This document shows positions 50,285 through 59,895 of a DNA stretch of 64,000 bases, in pieces. This DNA comes from Mucilaginibacter sp. UR6-11 (GTDB taxonomy: Bacteria; Bacteroidota; Bacteroidia; Sphingobacteriales; Sphingobacteriaceae): NCBI RefSeq assembly GCF_020880695.1, contig NZ_JAJIWO010000001.1, forward strand, positions 310,001 to 374,000. Reading direction: 5' to 3'. A program made the translations under genes and the position numbers. The first letter of the stretch is position 1, and every line of letters starts with the position of its first letter. The notes below the pieces were generated by a model. It ran no database searches and had not been told where the DNA came from. It worked only from the letters and a program-made list of their open reading frames with translations.

Positions 50285-51490
50285 ATGCTTGCCTATACTA
50301 TCCAATTATATAAAAACGCTTATACCGGTCTTTCTAAAAATAGCTGGTACCTGGGTGCTGTAATGCTTATAAACCGGGCCGGTACTATGGTGGTTCCGTT
50401 TTTGAGCATCTACTGCATCCAGCAATTACATTTTAGTGTTTTGCAGGCAGGTGCTATCATGACCTTGTATGGTGCAGGTGCCTTAAGCGGCTCGTTTGCT
50501 GGTGGTAAACTGGTTGACAAAATTGGCTTTTACGATTTGCAGATCGCCGCTTTAACAGGCGGCGGTTTATTATTTATGCTGATAGGCTTTCTGCACAGCT
50601 TTATCATTCTGGCTACAGGCACGTTAGTATTGAGTTTCTGTAATGAATCTGTGCGCCCGGCCAACTCAACAGCTATTGCGCACTACAGTACAGCTAGCAA
50701 TACAACCCGCTCTTACTCCCTAAACCGCCTGGCTATAAACCTGGGCTGGGCCGTGGGTGGTGGCCTGGGTGGTTTCCTGGCGGCAATTAACTACCATTTA
50801 TTGTTTTGGGTTGATGGTTGTACCAACGTGCTTGCGGCGGTATTGTTACTGGTGCTTATGCCACGGTCTGCAGTTACAAAAACAATTAAGAAAACAGCCG
50901 GGGCTGTTGTAAAAACATCAGCTTATAAAGACAAAGTTTACTTATGGTTTATTGGTTTGGGAACACTGTATGCCACCTGCTTTTACCAATTTATGATCAT
51001 GCAGCCCGTATTCTTTAAAATAGACTGGCATTTTAGCGAACGTATTATTGGCTTATTGATGGCATTGAACGGTATTTTAATTACCGTTATTGAAATGGTT
51101 ATGGTACATAAACTGGAAGGCAGGCGGGATAAAATGATTTACATATACAGTGGCATAGCGTTATGCAGTGTTGGTTTCGCATTATTAAATATTTTACCCG
51201 CCACCGTGATTTCTGCTTTAATTGTAGTTGTTTTTATAACCTTTAGCGAGATGCTGGCCATGCCCTTTATGAATACATTTTGGGTAAGCCGCACAACGGC
51301 ACATAACCGCGGCGAATACGCCGCATTGTACAGCATGTCATGGTCGGCGGCACAAATCATTGCACCGTTTTTGGGCAGTACTATTATTTATTATGGAGGA
51401 TTTACTGCTTTGTGGTGGTTATTGGGCGGCGTGTGTTTGGTAAGTTCGACTGGTTATTGGGTGATGTATCGGGGTACAAAGACTCTATAA
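50285..51490 (+). CDS. Major facilitator superfamily transporter (MdtH/multidrug-type)
   Basis: 401 residues with about 12 transmembrane helices. The A-motif region between helices 2 and 3 is readable as GALSGSFAGGKLVDKIGFYDLQI (G...G.(L/V)(V/A)D..G), and the second half begins at about residue 215 (DKVYLWFIGLGTLYATCFYQF). No substrate signature. Predicted proton-driven efflux or uptake; role undefined. Stands alone, 412 bp after aroC; followed by a repeat element. Confidence 0.9.
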   Translation: MLAYTIQLYKNAYTGLSKNSWYLGAVMLINRAGTMVVPFLSIYCIQQLHFSVLQAGAIMTLYGAGALSGSFAGGKLVDKIGFYDLQIAALTGGGLLFMLIGFLHSFIILATGTLVLSFCNESVRPANSTAIAHYSTASNTTRSYSLNRLAINLGWAVGGGLGGFLAAINYHLLFWVDGCTNVLAAVLLLVLMPRSAVTKTIKKTAGAVVKTSAYKDKVYLWFIGLGTLYATCFYQFMIMQPVFFKIDWHFSERIIGLLMALNGILITVIEMVMVHKLEGRRDKMIYIYSGIALCSVGFALLNILPATVISALIVVVFITFSEMLAMPFMNTFWVSRTTAHNRGEYAALYSMSWSAAQIIAPFLGSTIIYYGGFTALWWLLGGVCLVSSTGYWVMYRGTKTL

Positions 51491-51615
51491 TGTCATTTCG
51501 AAACGAGGTACGAGTGAGAACTATCTCTTGAGCGAAGCGAAAAAAAATCTTATAAAAGCGATAATTAGCGGGGCGTATAAGATTTTTTCGCTACCGAGAG
51601 ATGAGAATTATCCTC
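51491..51615. repeat. REP/MITE-like imperfect palindrome
   Basis: Starts tgtcatttcgaaacgaggtacg, a sequence type typical of short dispersed repeats in this order. Inner arms agcgaaaaaaaatcttat (51536-51553) and ataagattttttcgct (51577-51592); outer arms around gagaactatctcttg (51516-51530) and ccgagagatgagaatta (51594-51610). A mobile hairpin element between two unrelated genes on opposite strands. It overlaps the last codons of the DinB gene by 8 bp. Confidence 0.55.
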
Positions 51616-52120
51616 TTAACATCGTAGCCGTTACCAGCAATTGCCCTACGTGCCGCATGGTATGCTCGGCAGCATGGACATATAATCCCATTACAGTTGA
51701 TGGCAATTGTGCGCGGCCCACTCCCCTTTTATCGGTCAGGATCAGTTCGTCGGTTTCACTAAGCTGTTTCATAGCCTGGTCAACCTGCCGGTTAAATATT
51801 TCCAGTAAAGTGGTGACACTGTATTCTATTTCGGGCATTTTTCCTTCTAATGATAATTTGGTTAATTGGTGCTGGGTAAGTGCCCCGCCCCTGGCGTAAG
51901 TAAACAAACGGTCAAGCACGCCTGCCAAATGCTGCAGGTGAAACCCCGGCGACGCCATCCCCACGGGTTTTATCCACAGTAATATTTCCGGGAAACCCGT
52001 CATAAGGTCATTCACTTCCTCGCGCGCCTGCAACAAAGCATGCGCTACGGGCTGCAACAAAGGCGATATCCCTTCTATGGGTCCGCGCAGCCAAACTTCG
52101 GGTTTGTGTTTATCAGCCAT
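51608..52120 (-). CDS. DinB-family protein
   Basis: 170 residues. Carries the DinB metal-site text HLQHLAGVLDRLFTYARGG and, near the end, HAAEHTMRHVGQLL. Similar in design to the other DinB protein in this window (41637-42116) but not close in sequence. The C-terminal codons touch the repeat element downstream. Role unknown; such proteins act in thiol-linked metal transferases or as small-molecule binders. Confidence 0.8.
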   Translation of the reverse strand: MADKHKPEVWLRGPIEGISPLLQPVAHALLQAREEVNDLMTGFPEILLWIKPVGMASPGFHLQHLAGVLDRLFTYARGGALTQHQLTKLSLEGKMPEIEYSVTTLLEIFNRQVDQAMKQLSETDELILTDKRGVGRAQLPSTVMGLYVHAAEHTMRHVGQLLVTATMLRG

Positions 52121-52219
52121 ATAACTATCTCTAATAAATTATGTTCGGTATTAAATATCTTGTGCCTGCCTAATAATGGTATAGCTATTGCTATTAACGA
52201 ATAATATTAATTTAAACTT

Positions 52220-53740
52220 ATGCTAACTAATACTAAAAAACTATTTAAACTAACAATAATTTTATGTCTTGCGTTTACGGTTATCTTACAAAGTTGTAAA
52301 AAAAGCCGGTCTGATATGGGTAAAACTCTTTACCTGAAAACCAAAAATAAAGTTTTTAAAGATGTAACACCTGATGGGCTTGCCGAAGTATTTCAAAAAG
52401 TACTGGCCGAAGAAAAATCAAAGCTCACCTACCCGCAAACCATAAGCGCCTATTATGAGGCAAATAATTACGATCCGGTTTTTGTGATGGACCATATTTT
52501 TAACAAAGACTTAAAATCGGCAGTTATTTATTACCAAAAAGCAGGCGAACACGGGTTGGACCCCGAAATGTTTAAAGGCGATGAAATGGCCGCCCTTATC
52601 AACAAGTTCTACAATGCCAAAGAAATCAAAACGCTTGATCAGGCTTATCACGCCATTGCTCAATTAGAGCTGCTTTCGGCCAATTCGCTGATAAGATACA
52701 GCAACGCGCTGCAGTATGGCGTTGTTAGTCCTAAAAGCATTTACGCCCGCTATTTTATCACTACGCAACGTCCTGACAGTACGTCGGCACAAAAGATTTT
52801 CCAGATAGCTGATATAAAACAGTACCTGGACAGCATCCAGCCAAAAAGTCCGTCTTATATCGGTTTACAAAAGGCGTTGGCCGCCGGCGTTGCGGCACCG
52901 GGCATGTCGGCCGAGGAAACAAGGCGGGTAATTATTACCAATCTTGAGCGCCTAAGATGGAAAAACAAGCCATTGGATAAAAAATATGTGGTCGTAAATA
53001 TCCCCGATTACCAGTTGGATGTTATGCAGGATGGTAAATCTGTGCTTAACATGAAGGTTTGCGTGGGCCAGGGCCGCAATCCAAACAATGCCGTTACCTT
53101 GATGAATTATGCTGATAGCAATACGATAGATCATCCTAACCCCCATTCAACACCACAGCTAAACAGCCAGATACACAGCGTTGACGTTAACCCGGTATGG
53201 AATATCCCCGAAAGCATTGCCACTAAAGAGATTATGGTGGAGGCTGCAAAAGACAAATACTACCTGGAGAACAAAGGTATTAACGTTTACAAAAACGGTA
53301 AGCTGGTAGATCCGGATGATATTGACTGGGCGACCGCATCAAAAGGAGATTATGATTTTAAACAACAACCCGGCGACAACAACTCATTAGGTAAAATTAA
53401 ATTCCTGTTTAATAATCAAAGCAGCGTTTACCTGCACGATACCCCGGCTAAAGAGGCGTTTAACCGCACTATGCGCGCCATCAGCCACGGCTGCGTACGT
53501 TTAGGCGACCCGCAGGGATTGGCGCTTAATCTATTCGGCGAAGGAAAGAAATATGATCTTATAGCTGCTGATATGGCGGCTGATAAACCCGATCCAACAA
53601 CAATTAACCTTACACCTAAGGTGCCTATATATATTACTTACGTAACCGGTTGGGTAGATACCACAGGTAACCTGCAGGTAAGGCCTGATATTTATGAGCT
53701 GGACGTTGTACTTTATAACGCGCTGGCGAAAGTAAAATAA
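52220..53740 (+). CDS. Exported L,D-transpeptidase (YcbB-like, peptidoglycan cross-linker)
   Basis: 506 residues. N-terminal lipoprotein-like signal (LFKLTIILCLAFTVILQSCKK, Cys26 in a LQSC lipobox). The catalytic YkuD domain occupies about 250-470: YVVVNIPDYQLDVMQDGK, DVNPVWNIPESIATKEIM, and AISHGCVRLGDPQGLA with the catalytic Cys425. Residues about 70-210 fit the substrate-recognition part of YcbB/LdtD enzymes (YYEANNYDPVFVMDH). These enzymes form 3-3 cross-links between peptidoglycan stems. Convergent with a second L,D-transpeptidase-like gene beyond the terminator. Confidence 0.93.
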   Translation: MLTNTKKLFKLTIILCLAFTVILQSCKKSRSDMGKTLYLKTKNKVFKDVTPDGLAEVFQKVLAEEKSKLTYPQTISAYYEANNYDPVFVMDHIFNKDLKSAVIYYQKAGEHGLDPEMFKGDEMAALINKFYNAKEIKTLDQAYHAIAQLELLSANSLIRYSNALQYGVVSPKSIYARYFITTQRPDSTSAQKIFQIADIKQYLDSIQPKSPSYIGLQKALAAGVAAPGMSAEETRRVIITNLERLRWKNKPLDKKYVVVNIPDYQLDVMQDGKSVLNMKVCVGQGRNPNNAVTLMNYADSNTIDHPNPHSTPQLNSQIHSVDVNPVWNIPESIATKEIMVEAAKDKYYLENKGINVYKNGKLVDPDDIDWATASKGDYDFKQQPGDNNSLGKIKFLFNNQSSVYLHDTPAKEAFNRTMRAISHGCVRLGDPQGLALNLFGEGKKYDLIAADMAADKPDPTTINLTPKVPIYITYVTGWVDTTGNLQVRPDIYELDVVLYNALAKVK

Positions 53741-53763
53741 GCACTGTTATTAAACAGGATATT

Positions 53764-53809
53764 TATCAACAAAAAAAGCCGGACAAATGTCCGGCTTTTT
53801 TTGTTGATA
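53764..53809. terminator. Strong bidirectional terminator
   Basis: A perfect 21 bp inverted repeat: 53764-53784 (tatcaacaaaaaaagccggac) with 53789-53809 across a 4 nt loop, flanked by A- and T-runs so it can terminate both the + strand transpeptidase and the - strand one. Confidence 0.9.
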
Positions 53810-53817
53810 TTATTTCG

Positions 53818-54606
53818 TTAAAGCTTAACCGAATCTGCCACGTCCGAATTATCAGGCGACGTAAAGCTGGCAAATACGTTCTCGTTTAAATATTTTGAAG
53901 TATAGTTAGGATTGTTACCGTTGATAAAAAACACTGACTTGCCTTTTATGGTATTAATTACCAGGTCAACCACCTGCGGTGATACGGCAGGGCAGCCAAA
54001 GCTGCGGCCTAACCGGCCCAGTTGTGCAATGGCCGACTCACTTACGTAATCCGCAGCATGTACTACGATACCACGTGCGCGTGCGCTGGTGTTAAAGCCC
54101 GCGTCTAAGCCATCTAATCTTAATGAACGGCCGTGTTTGCCTACATAGATATCATCAGCCAGGTAAAAGCCTAAACTGCTTTGATGCGACTCATTGGCGT
54201 CCGAAAAGTTAGTAGCCATATCATTGCCGCTTCCCTGTCCATGAGCAACCCACGTATTTAATAAAAGATGTTTATTTAATAAGTCTATGATCCACATCCG
54301 TTTAACACGGCTTGGCTTGGTGAAATCAACCACGGTGATAATATCACTGTTTTGCGCCAGTTTATTGGTAGACTTGATATTTAAATAACCGGTTAAGGCT
54401 TTTTGAAATACGTTAACATCTAAACCCGCTTGTTGTAAACCTGCTGTTTGATAAACTGTGTTCACATATTGTGCAAACAGTTCTTTTGCAGTAGGCGCAG
54501 CGTTAAAAGTTGTGGTATTTTTTGTAGCATTTACCGGCGTCCAGCCAATAACACTTGTAAACAGGATTACCGAAATACAGCTTATCCACCAAAAATGTTT
54601 TTTCAT
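53818..54606 (-). CDS. Murein L,D-transpeptidase catalytic-domain protein (YkuD_2 type)
   Basis: 262 residues with an N-terminal hydrophobic signal (WWISCISVILFTSVIGW). Catalytic region about 95-240: VVDFTKPSRVKRMWIIDLLNKHLLLNTWVAHGQGSG, SSLGFYLADDIYVGKHGRSLRLDGLDAGFN, VVHAADYVSESAIAQLGRLGRSFGCPAVSPQVVDLVINTIKG, where the Cys in SFGCPAV would be the nucleophile. This is a distinct subfamily from the YcbB-like neighbour. Convergent to it across the terminator, so the two envelope enzymes are adjacent but independently transcribed. Confidence 0.9.
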   Translation of the reverse strand: MKKHFWWISCISVILFTSVIGWTPVNATKNTTTFNAAPTAKELFAQYVNTVYQTAGLQQAGLDVNVFQKALTGYLNIKSTNKLAQNSDIITVVDFTKPSRVKRMWIIDLLNKHLLLNTWVAHGQGSGNDMATNFSDANESHQSSLGFYLADDIYVGKHGRSLRLDGLDAGFNTSARARGIVVHAADYVSESAIAQLGRLGRSFGCPAVSPQVVDLVINTIKGKSVFFINGNNPNYTSKYLNENVFASFTSPDNSDVADSVKL

Positions 54607-54795
54607 ACTTTGTTGAGTTTAAATTCAATAAATTGGTAAAAAATCAGGTGTGCGTTGTTATAATTGTTATACAAATATACGCAAAAATTACCAATAAATA
54701 AAGTTTATTAACGATTAACTAAAACATGACAAAGCAATTATATTAAAAATTAACCCGCCATTGCTTCTACGAAAAGAAAGAAAAAAAGTTGGGTA

Positions 54796-55377
54796 TTAAC
54801 TAATCCAGCTAACCTTATCAGTTAAAGGTACCCTTCTGATGCCCTGCGGCTGCTCATCGGTGTAGCCTAAATACAACACACCCATTACTTCATCCTCGTC
54901 GCGTAAATTCAAGAACGTTTTCATGGCCGGTTTTAGTATCATCCCCCCGGTACTCCAAAAAGATGCAATTCCCAGGGCCGTTGCACCAAGCAATATATTT
55001 TGGATTGCGCAGGCTGTTGCAGCTTCCTCTTCAAACTTTGGTATTTTGGGCAGATCGCCCCGGCGCATTACTGCGATGATAACGTGCGAAACCTTGTCAC
55101 CCTGGTGCAGGAAATTGTCGTATACGCCCTGGTTAAACTCTTCGGCGCTGGTATTTTCTCTATACAGCCCGGCATGTTTAGGGCAAAACTCTAACGGATC
55201 AGCATAGACTACAAAGCGCCATGGCTCAGTTAACCCGTGAGTTGGCGCCCAATCGGCAAGTTCAAATAGCGCCTGCACCTGCTCATCCGGTATTTTATGG
55301 CCATTCATCATAAACGGCTTGATGGTACGCCTGTTTTTGATAATGGTTGATAAGGTAGCGAAAGTGGTATCAGACAT
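54796..55377 (-). CDS. Nitroreductase-family flavoprotein
   Basis: 193 residues from ATG 55377 (MSDTTFATLSTIIKNRRTIKPF); a longer frame to 55440 adds a run without family features. RRTIKPF at the start (FMN phosphate contacts), WAPTHGLTEPWRFVVYAD, and the region ATACAIQNILLGATALGIASFWSTG fit FMN-binding NAD(P)H-dependent reductases of the nitroreductase family. Single gene. Substrate unknown. Confidence 0.9.
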   Translation of the reverse strand: MSDTTFATLSTIIKNRRTIKPFMMNGHKIPDEQVQALFELADWAPTHGLTEPWRFVVYADPLEFCPKHAGLYRENTSAEEFNQGVYDNFLHQGDKVSHVIIAVMRRGDLPKIPKFEEEAATACAIQNILLGATALGIASFWSTGGMILKPAMKTFLNLRDEDEVMGVLYLGYTDEQPQGIRRVPLTDKVSWIS

Positions 55378-55478
55378 AAAAATAGATTTATTGTTATTGC
55401 CGGGAACAACGACGGAGTGATCAGAAGGAACAATGATCACGTTGCCGCGTTACCGCCAGCCATAACCTGTAAGGTAAT

Positions 55479-57911
55479 TTAATAAATCGGCGGATATTTA
55501 GCCGGGTTGCTTTCGCTCATCATTGCGTAAACAGTTTCTACAATATCGTCAACCGACGGTTTGCTAAAGTAATCACCATCCGAGCCATAAGGCGGGCGGT
55601 GATCTTTGGCACTTAACGTTCTTGGCGGCGAGTCCAGCAAATAATAGCCTTTTTGTGCTTCGAGCACTTTCTGCAATATATAAGCCGATGCTGCTCCGGG
55701 AAGGTCCTCATCAACTACCAATAGCTTATTTGTTTTCTGTAAAGAGCTGCCACATACATTATCCGTATCAAAAGGATACAGCGTCTGCGGATCTACCACT
55801 TCAATATTAACGCCTAATTTCTCCAGCTCAACAGCGGCATCCATTACCACGCGCAGGGTCGACCCGTAAGAAACCACCGTCATATCGGGTCCTTCTCTTA
55901 ATATCTCGGCTTTACCTAGCGGCACAGTGAACTGGCCCACGTTGGCAGGTAATTTTTCTTTTAAGCGATAGCCGTTAAGGCACTCAATCACAATAGCGGG
56001 CTCGTCGCCACGCAGCAGGGTATTATACATGCCGGCAGCCTGGGTCATGTTACGAGGTACGCAAATATGTAATCCGCGCAGCGCGTTTAATATAATCCCC
56101 AGCGGCGAGCCGGAGTGCCATATACCTTCTAACCGGTGGCCGCGGGTGCGCACAATAACGGGCGCTTTCTGGCCACCTGCTGTACGATAACTTAAGCTTG
56201 CCAGGTCATCACTTAAAACCGTGATGGCATATAACAGGTAATCGACATATTGTATTTCGGCGATAGGTTTTAAGCCACGCATGGCCAGCCCCATACCCTT
56301 ACCAACGATAGAAGCTTCGCGAATACCGGTATCAGTTACCCGCAGGTTGCCAAATTTATTTTGCAGGCCGGCAAAGCCCTGGTTAACATCACCAATGGCG
56401 CCCACATCCTCACCAAAAGCCACGATAGTTTTATCGCGCTCAAAATTAGACTCAAAGCAGGCGTTCAGGATCTCACGACCATCAAGCGATGGCGCGTCTT
56501 CTGCGTAGTCGGCAGCAATTACGTTAACTTTTAACGGGGATGATGACGAACCGGTAAAGAGTTTAGAGTTAAACCGGTCCTCGTTTTTATTATTTTCCCG
56601 GTCCAGCCAATCAATCAGCGCATTTTTTTCTTCGGATGTTTCTTGGATGGTTAACCGCAGGGCCTTACGCGCGGCGGCTACCGCATCTTTACGACCCGGG
56701 TCAACACAGGTCAATACCTCTGAACAAACCTCTTCTAATTCTTTCTTTAATTCGGATACCTGGGTTAGCTGGCTTATTAAATGCACAGCCTCATCAATAT
56801 CCGCCTTTATCTTATCACCCAGGTTGTTCCAGGCTTCGCGCTGGCATTCGCGCACATATTTTTTCGCTTCGTCCTCTATAAAAGAGATATCATCCTCTGT
56901 TATAATAGCCGATTCTATCATCCAGTTGCGCATTTGCAGCAGGCAGTCATAATCACTTTCCCAGGTTAAACGATCCTTGGTTTTATAACGCTCATGAGAT
57001 CCCGAGGTTGAATGCCCCTGCGGCTGTGTCATTTCAGTAACGTGTATCAGCACGGGCACATGTTCTTCGCGGCAAACTGCTATAGCGCGTTCATAAGTTT
57101 CACAAAGCGCCACATAGTCCCAGCCACGCACTTTAAAGATCTCGTAGCCGTTTGTGCCAGTTTCGCGCTGAAAGCCTTTTAATATTTCGGATATATCTTC
57201 TTTGGTGGTCTGGATACTTGCGGGCACAGATATAGCGTAGGCGTCATCCCAAACAGAAATTGCCATGGGCACCTGTAATACACCCGCTGCGTTAAATACC
57301 TCGAAAAATAAACCTTCGGAGGTTGCGCCGTTGCCAATGGTACCGAAGGCTACTTCATTACCGTTAACTGAAAAAGTAGCTGATGAACTGAGTTCTTTAT
57401 TTTGACGATATAATTTTGAGGCATAAGCCAAACCCAGTAAACGGGGCATATGGCCGCTGGTGGTTGACATATCTGCCGAGCAATTCATGCTTTCGGCCTG
57501 GTTTATCCAGCTGCCGTCTTCGTTTATAAAGCGGGTGGCATAATGACAATTCATTTGCCTGCCGCCTGATGCCGGATCTTCTGTTATATCCGGATTGGCA
57601 TATAACTGGGCAAAAAACTCTTTAAGATTGCTCATCCCGGTAGCAAACATAAAAGTTTGGTCGCGGTAATAGCCCGCGCGCCAGTCGCCCTTGCGGAACA
57701 CCTTGGCCATGGCTAGCTGCGCAACTTCTTTGCCGTCGCCAAATATGCCAAACTTAGCCTTGCCCGTAAGCACCTCGCGGCGGCCTATCAGACTGGCCTG
57801 CCTGCTTTCGTAAGCTATACGATAATCATTAACAACTACATTTTTGAAATCATCAAAACTTAGCTCAGTAAGATCTAATTTACCGGTACCAGGATTTGCA
57901 GTTTCGGGCAT
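55479..57911 (-). CDS. Fused E1 alpha/beta component of a branched-chain-type 2-oxoacid dehydrogenase
   Basis: 810 residues, two enzymes in one chain. Residues about 20-390 are E1 alpha (FRKGDWRAGYYRDQTFMFATGMSNLKEFFAQLYANPD, GNEVAFGTIGNGATSEGLFFEVFNAAGVLQVPMAISVWDDAYAISVP, ThDP site). Residues about 465-800 are E1 beta (LNACFESNFERDKTIVAFGEDVGAIGDVNQGFAGLQNKFGNLRVTDTGIREASIVGKGMGLAMRGLKPIAEIQYVDYL, DLPGAASAYILQKVLEAQKGYY). Decarboxylates 2-oxoacids and passes the acyl to an E2 lipoamide. In TPP site the motif is GNG instead of GDG. No E2 or E3 gene nearby. The fusion is common in Bacteroidota; substrate (branched-chain or other) not fixed by sequence. Confidence 0.9.
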   Translation of the reverse strand: MPETANPGTGKLDLTELSFDDFKNVVVNDYRIAYESRQASLIGRREVLTGKAKFGIFGDGKEVAQLAMAKVFRKGDWRAGYYRDQTFMFATGMSNLKEFFAQLYANPDITEDPASGGRQMNCHYATRFINEDGSWINQAESMNCSADMSTTSGHMPRLLGLAYASKLYRQNKELSSSATFSVNGNEVAFGTIGNGATSEGLFFEVFNAAGVLQVPMAISVWDDAYAISVPASIQTTKEDISEILKGFQRETGTNGYEIFKVRGWDYVALCETYERAIAVCREEHVPVLIHVTEMTQPQGHSTSGSHERYKTKDRLTWESDYDCLLQMRNWMIESAIITEDDISFIEDEAKKYVRECQREAWNNLGDKIKADIDEAVHLISQLTQVSELKKELEEVCSEVLTCVDPGRKDAVAAARKALRLTIQETSEEKNALIDWLDRENNKNEDRFNSKLFTGSSSSPLKVNVIAADYAEDAPSLDGREILNACFESNFERDKTIVAFGEDVGAIGDVNQGFAGLQNKFGNLRVTDTGIREASIVGKGMGLAMRGLKPIAEIQYVDYLLYAITVLSDDLASLSYRTAGGQKAPVIVRTRGHRLEGIWHSGSPLGIILNALRGLHICVPRNMTQAAGMYNTLLRGDEPAIVIECLNGYRLKEKLPANVGQFTVPLGKAEILREGPDMTVVSYGSTLRVVMDAAVELEKLGVNIEVVDPQTLYPFDTDNVCGSSLQKTNKLLVVDEDLPGAASAYILQKVLEAQKGYYLLDSPPRTLSAKDHRPPYGSDGDYFSKPSVDDIVETVYAMMSESNPAKYPPIY

Positions 57912-57998
57912 AAGCTTTTGTTTAGAGTGTAAAATTATAAAAATCTATTTTGTATTTGGTATAACATCTACCAAAACAAACACTTTATGTTATTAGTT

Positions 57999-58027
57999 TT
58001 GATTTTACATTAAACCTTTTATATTTG
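57999..58027 (+). promoter_or_regulatory. Bacteroidota-type promoter of the DUF1573 gene
   Basis: TTG at 57999-58001, 18 nt spacing, TATATTTG at 58020-58027, ending 19 bp before the ATG at 58047. Matches the consensus TTG - about 19 nt - TAnnTTTG. Confidence 0.65.
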
Positions 58028-58046
58028 TAATACTCAAACATACATC

Positions 58047-58451
58047 ATGAAAAAGCTAATTTTAATGTGCGCCGTAGTTTTAGGCTTTGTCTTAAACGCA
58101 TCAGCACAAGATAATCAAAAACCTGAATTTAAATTCAACGAAGAAAAACACGACTTCGGCAAGATACCTCAGGGCACCCCGGTTACTACTGTATTTACAT
58201 TTGTAAACGTTGGTGTGGACCCGCTTATTTTAACCGAAGTAAAGCCTACCTGCGGTTGTACAATTGCTGATTATACCAAAACCCCTGTTAAACAAGGTGC
58301 AACCGGTAAGATCACTATTACGTATAACGCGGCTGTGGCAGCGCCATTTAACAAAACTATTGTGGTTACCAGTAATGCTAAAACCCCACAAAAATACCTA
58401 AACATTATTGGCGAAGTTGTAGCGAAAGCGGCCGCGCCAAGCACCAGGTAG
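58047..58451 (+). CDS. Secreted DUF1573 protein
   Basis: 134 residues with signal peptide (about 1-20, ending ASAQ). A single immunoglobulin-like DUF1573 domain: FKFNEEKHDFGKIPQGTPVTTVFTFVNVGVDPLILTEVKPTCGCTIADYTKTPVKQGATGKITITYNA. The CGCT pair with a preceding Cys-containing strand is diagnostic. These proteins are abundant and exported in Bacteroidota; function unproven. Monocistronic between a promoter and a strong terminator. Confidence 0.93.
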   Translation: MKKLILMCAVVLGFVLNASAQDNQKPEFKFNEEKHDFGKIPQGTPVTTVFTFVNVGVDPLILTEVKPTCGCTIADYTKTPVKQGATGKITITYNAAVAAPFNKTIVVTSNAKTPQKYLNIIGEVVAKAAAPSTR

Positions 58452-58509
58452 TGATTTAAGACTTAACCCTTATATCTCTGCAAAAAGATAAAGGGTCTCC
58501 AAAAAATTC

Positions 58510-58537
58510 AAAAGGCCCGAAAAATTTCGGGCCTTTT
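58510..58537 (+). terminator. Terminator of the DUF1573 gene
   Basis: Stem aaaaggcccgaaa (58510-58522) with tttcgggcctttt (58525-58537), loop 2 nt, followed by T's. Symmetric, so it could also act on the other strand. Confidence 0.85.
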
Positions 58538-58598
58538 TGTTTATACATTATCTACTAATTACGTCGACATAATATCATCTTTTTATTATTTTTGCCAA

Positions 58599-59825
58599 AT
58601 GCCAAATATATCGCACAAGGGGCAGCGAATGCCCGCCTCTCCTATCAGAAAACTAACACCCTTTGCCGACAAAGCCAAGCTTGATGGCAAAACTGTATAT
58701 CATCTTAACATAGGCCAGCCGGATATTGAAACCCCCGTGGGGATGATAGAAGCTGTTAAAAATATTGATTTTAAAGTTTGGGCATATACACCTTCTGAAG
58801 GTACCCTATCCTATCGCAAACAACTTACCAAGTATTACAATAAAGCGGGCTACAACATTACGCCCGAAGATATAATTGTTACCACCGGCGGTTCTGAAGC
58901 TATATCGATTACGTTTATGACCTGCCTTGACGCGGGCGATGAGGTAATAGTCCCCGAGCCATTTTATGCTAACTACAACAGTTTTGCCAGCCAGAGCGAC
59001 ATTATAGTTAAGCCGATATTATCCCATATCAGCAATGGTTTTGCCTTGCCGCCCATCAGCGAGTTTGAAAAAACCATAACGGATAAAACCCGTGCTATTT
59101 TTATCTGCAGCCCCAATAACCCAACCGGCTACCTGTATTCGCGCGAGGAAATGGAAGCATTAAAAGCATTGGTGCTAAAGCATGACCTCTATTTGTTTGC
59201 CGATGAGGCTTACCGCGAGTTTTGCTATAACGATCAGCCTTTTGTATCGCCCATGCATTTGGATGGACTGGAGGAAAATGTCATCATTATTGACACCGTT
59301 AGCAAGCGTTATAGCGCCTGCGGCGCACGTTTGGGTTGCATTATTACCAAGAACCGCAAATTTTGGAACACTGCTATAAAATTTGCCCAGGCAAGGTTAA
59401 GCCCGGGCATGGTTGAGCAAATAGCCGGCGAAGCCGCGATAGACACGCCCGATGAATATTTTCACCGGGTAAAAGCAGAGTATACCGCCCGCAGAAACAC
59501 CATAGTAACCGCACTTAATAGCATGGAAGGGGTTTATTGCCCTAACCCCGGCGGTGCTTTTTATGTCATGGCACAGCTACCTATTGATAATTCTGACAAA
59601 TTTTGCCAGTGGATGCTGGAAGAGTTTAGCTATGAAAACCAAACGGTAATGATGGCCCCCGCAACCGGGTTTTACAGTACGCCGGGCGCTGGTTTAAAAG
59701 AAGTACGGCTTGCTTATGTTTTAAACAATAACGATTTGGTAAAGGCCATGAAGTGCTTAGAAGAAGCGCTTAAAGTATATCCCGGCCGAACCGTTGATAG
59801 CCCGTTATTAGCGGCAACCTTATAA
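58599..59825 (+). CDS. PLP-dependent aminotransferase (aspartate/aromatic class I)
   Basis: 408 residues, full length. Fold type I signatures: NIGQPDIETPVGMIEAVKN, VTTGGSEAISITFMTCLDAGDEVIVPEPFYANYNSF, FICSPNNPTGYLYSREEMEAL, ADEAYREFCYND and IDTVSKRYSACGARLGCI (PLP Lys within SKRYSACG), R at the C-terminus in LKEVRLAYVLN. Probably makes or uses aspartate or aromatic amino acids. Promoter-like TATTTTTG ends 4 bp before the ATG. Position about 10 kb from the aromatic cluster gives no firm link. Confidence 0.93.
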   Translation: MPNISHKGQRMPASPIRKLTPFADKAKLDGKTVYHLNIGQPDIETPVGMIEAVKNIDFKVWAYTPSEGTLSYRKQLTKYYNKAGYNITPEDIIVTTGGSEAISITFMTCLDAGDEVIVPEPFYANYNSFASQSDIIVKPILSHISNGFALPPISEFEKTITDKTRAIFICSPNNPTGYLYSREEMEALKALVLKHDLYLFADEAYREFCYNDQPFVSPMHLDGLEENVIIIDTVSKRYSACGARLGCIITKNRKFWNTAIKFAQARLSPGMVEQIAGEAAIDTPDEYFHRVKAEYTARRNTIVTALNSMEGVYCPNPGGAFYVMAQLPIDNSDKFCQWMLEEFSYENQTVMMAPATGFYSTPGAGLKEVRLAYVLNNNDLVKAMKCLEEALKVYPGRTVDSPLLAATL

Positions 59826-59895
59826 ATAATAGTTATAGCAACCAGAATGGCTATAATCGCTGTTCTGGATACTATAAACATTTCATATTGCCGAT

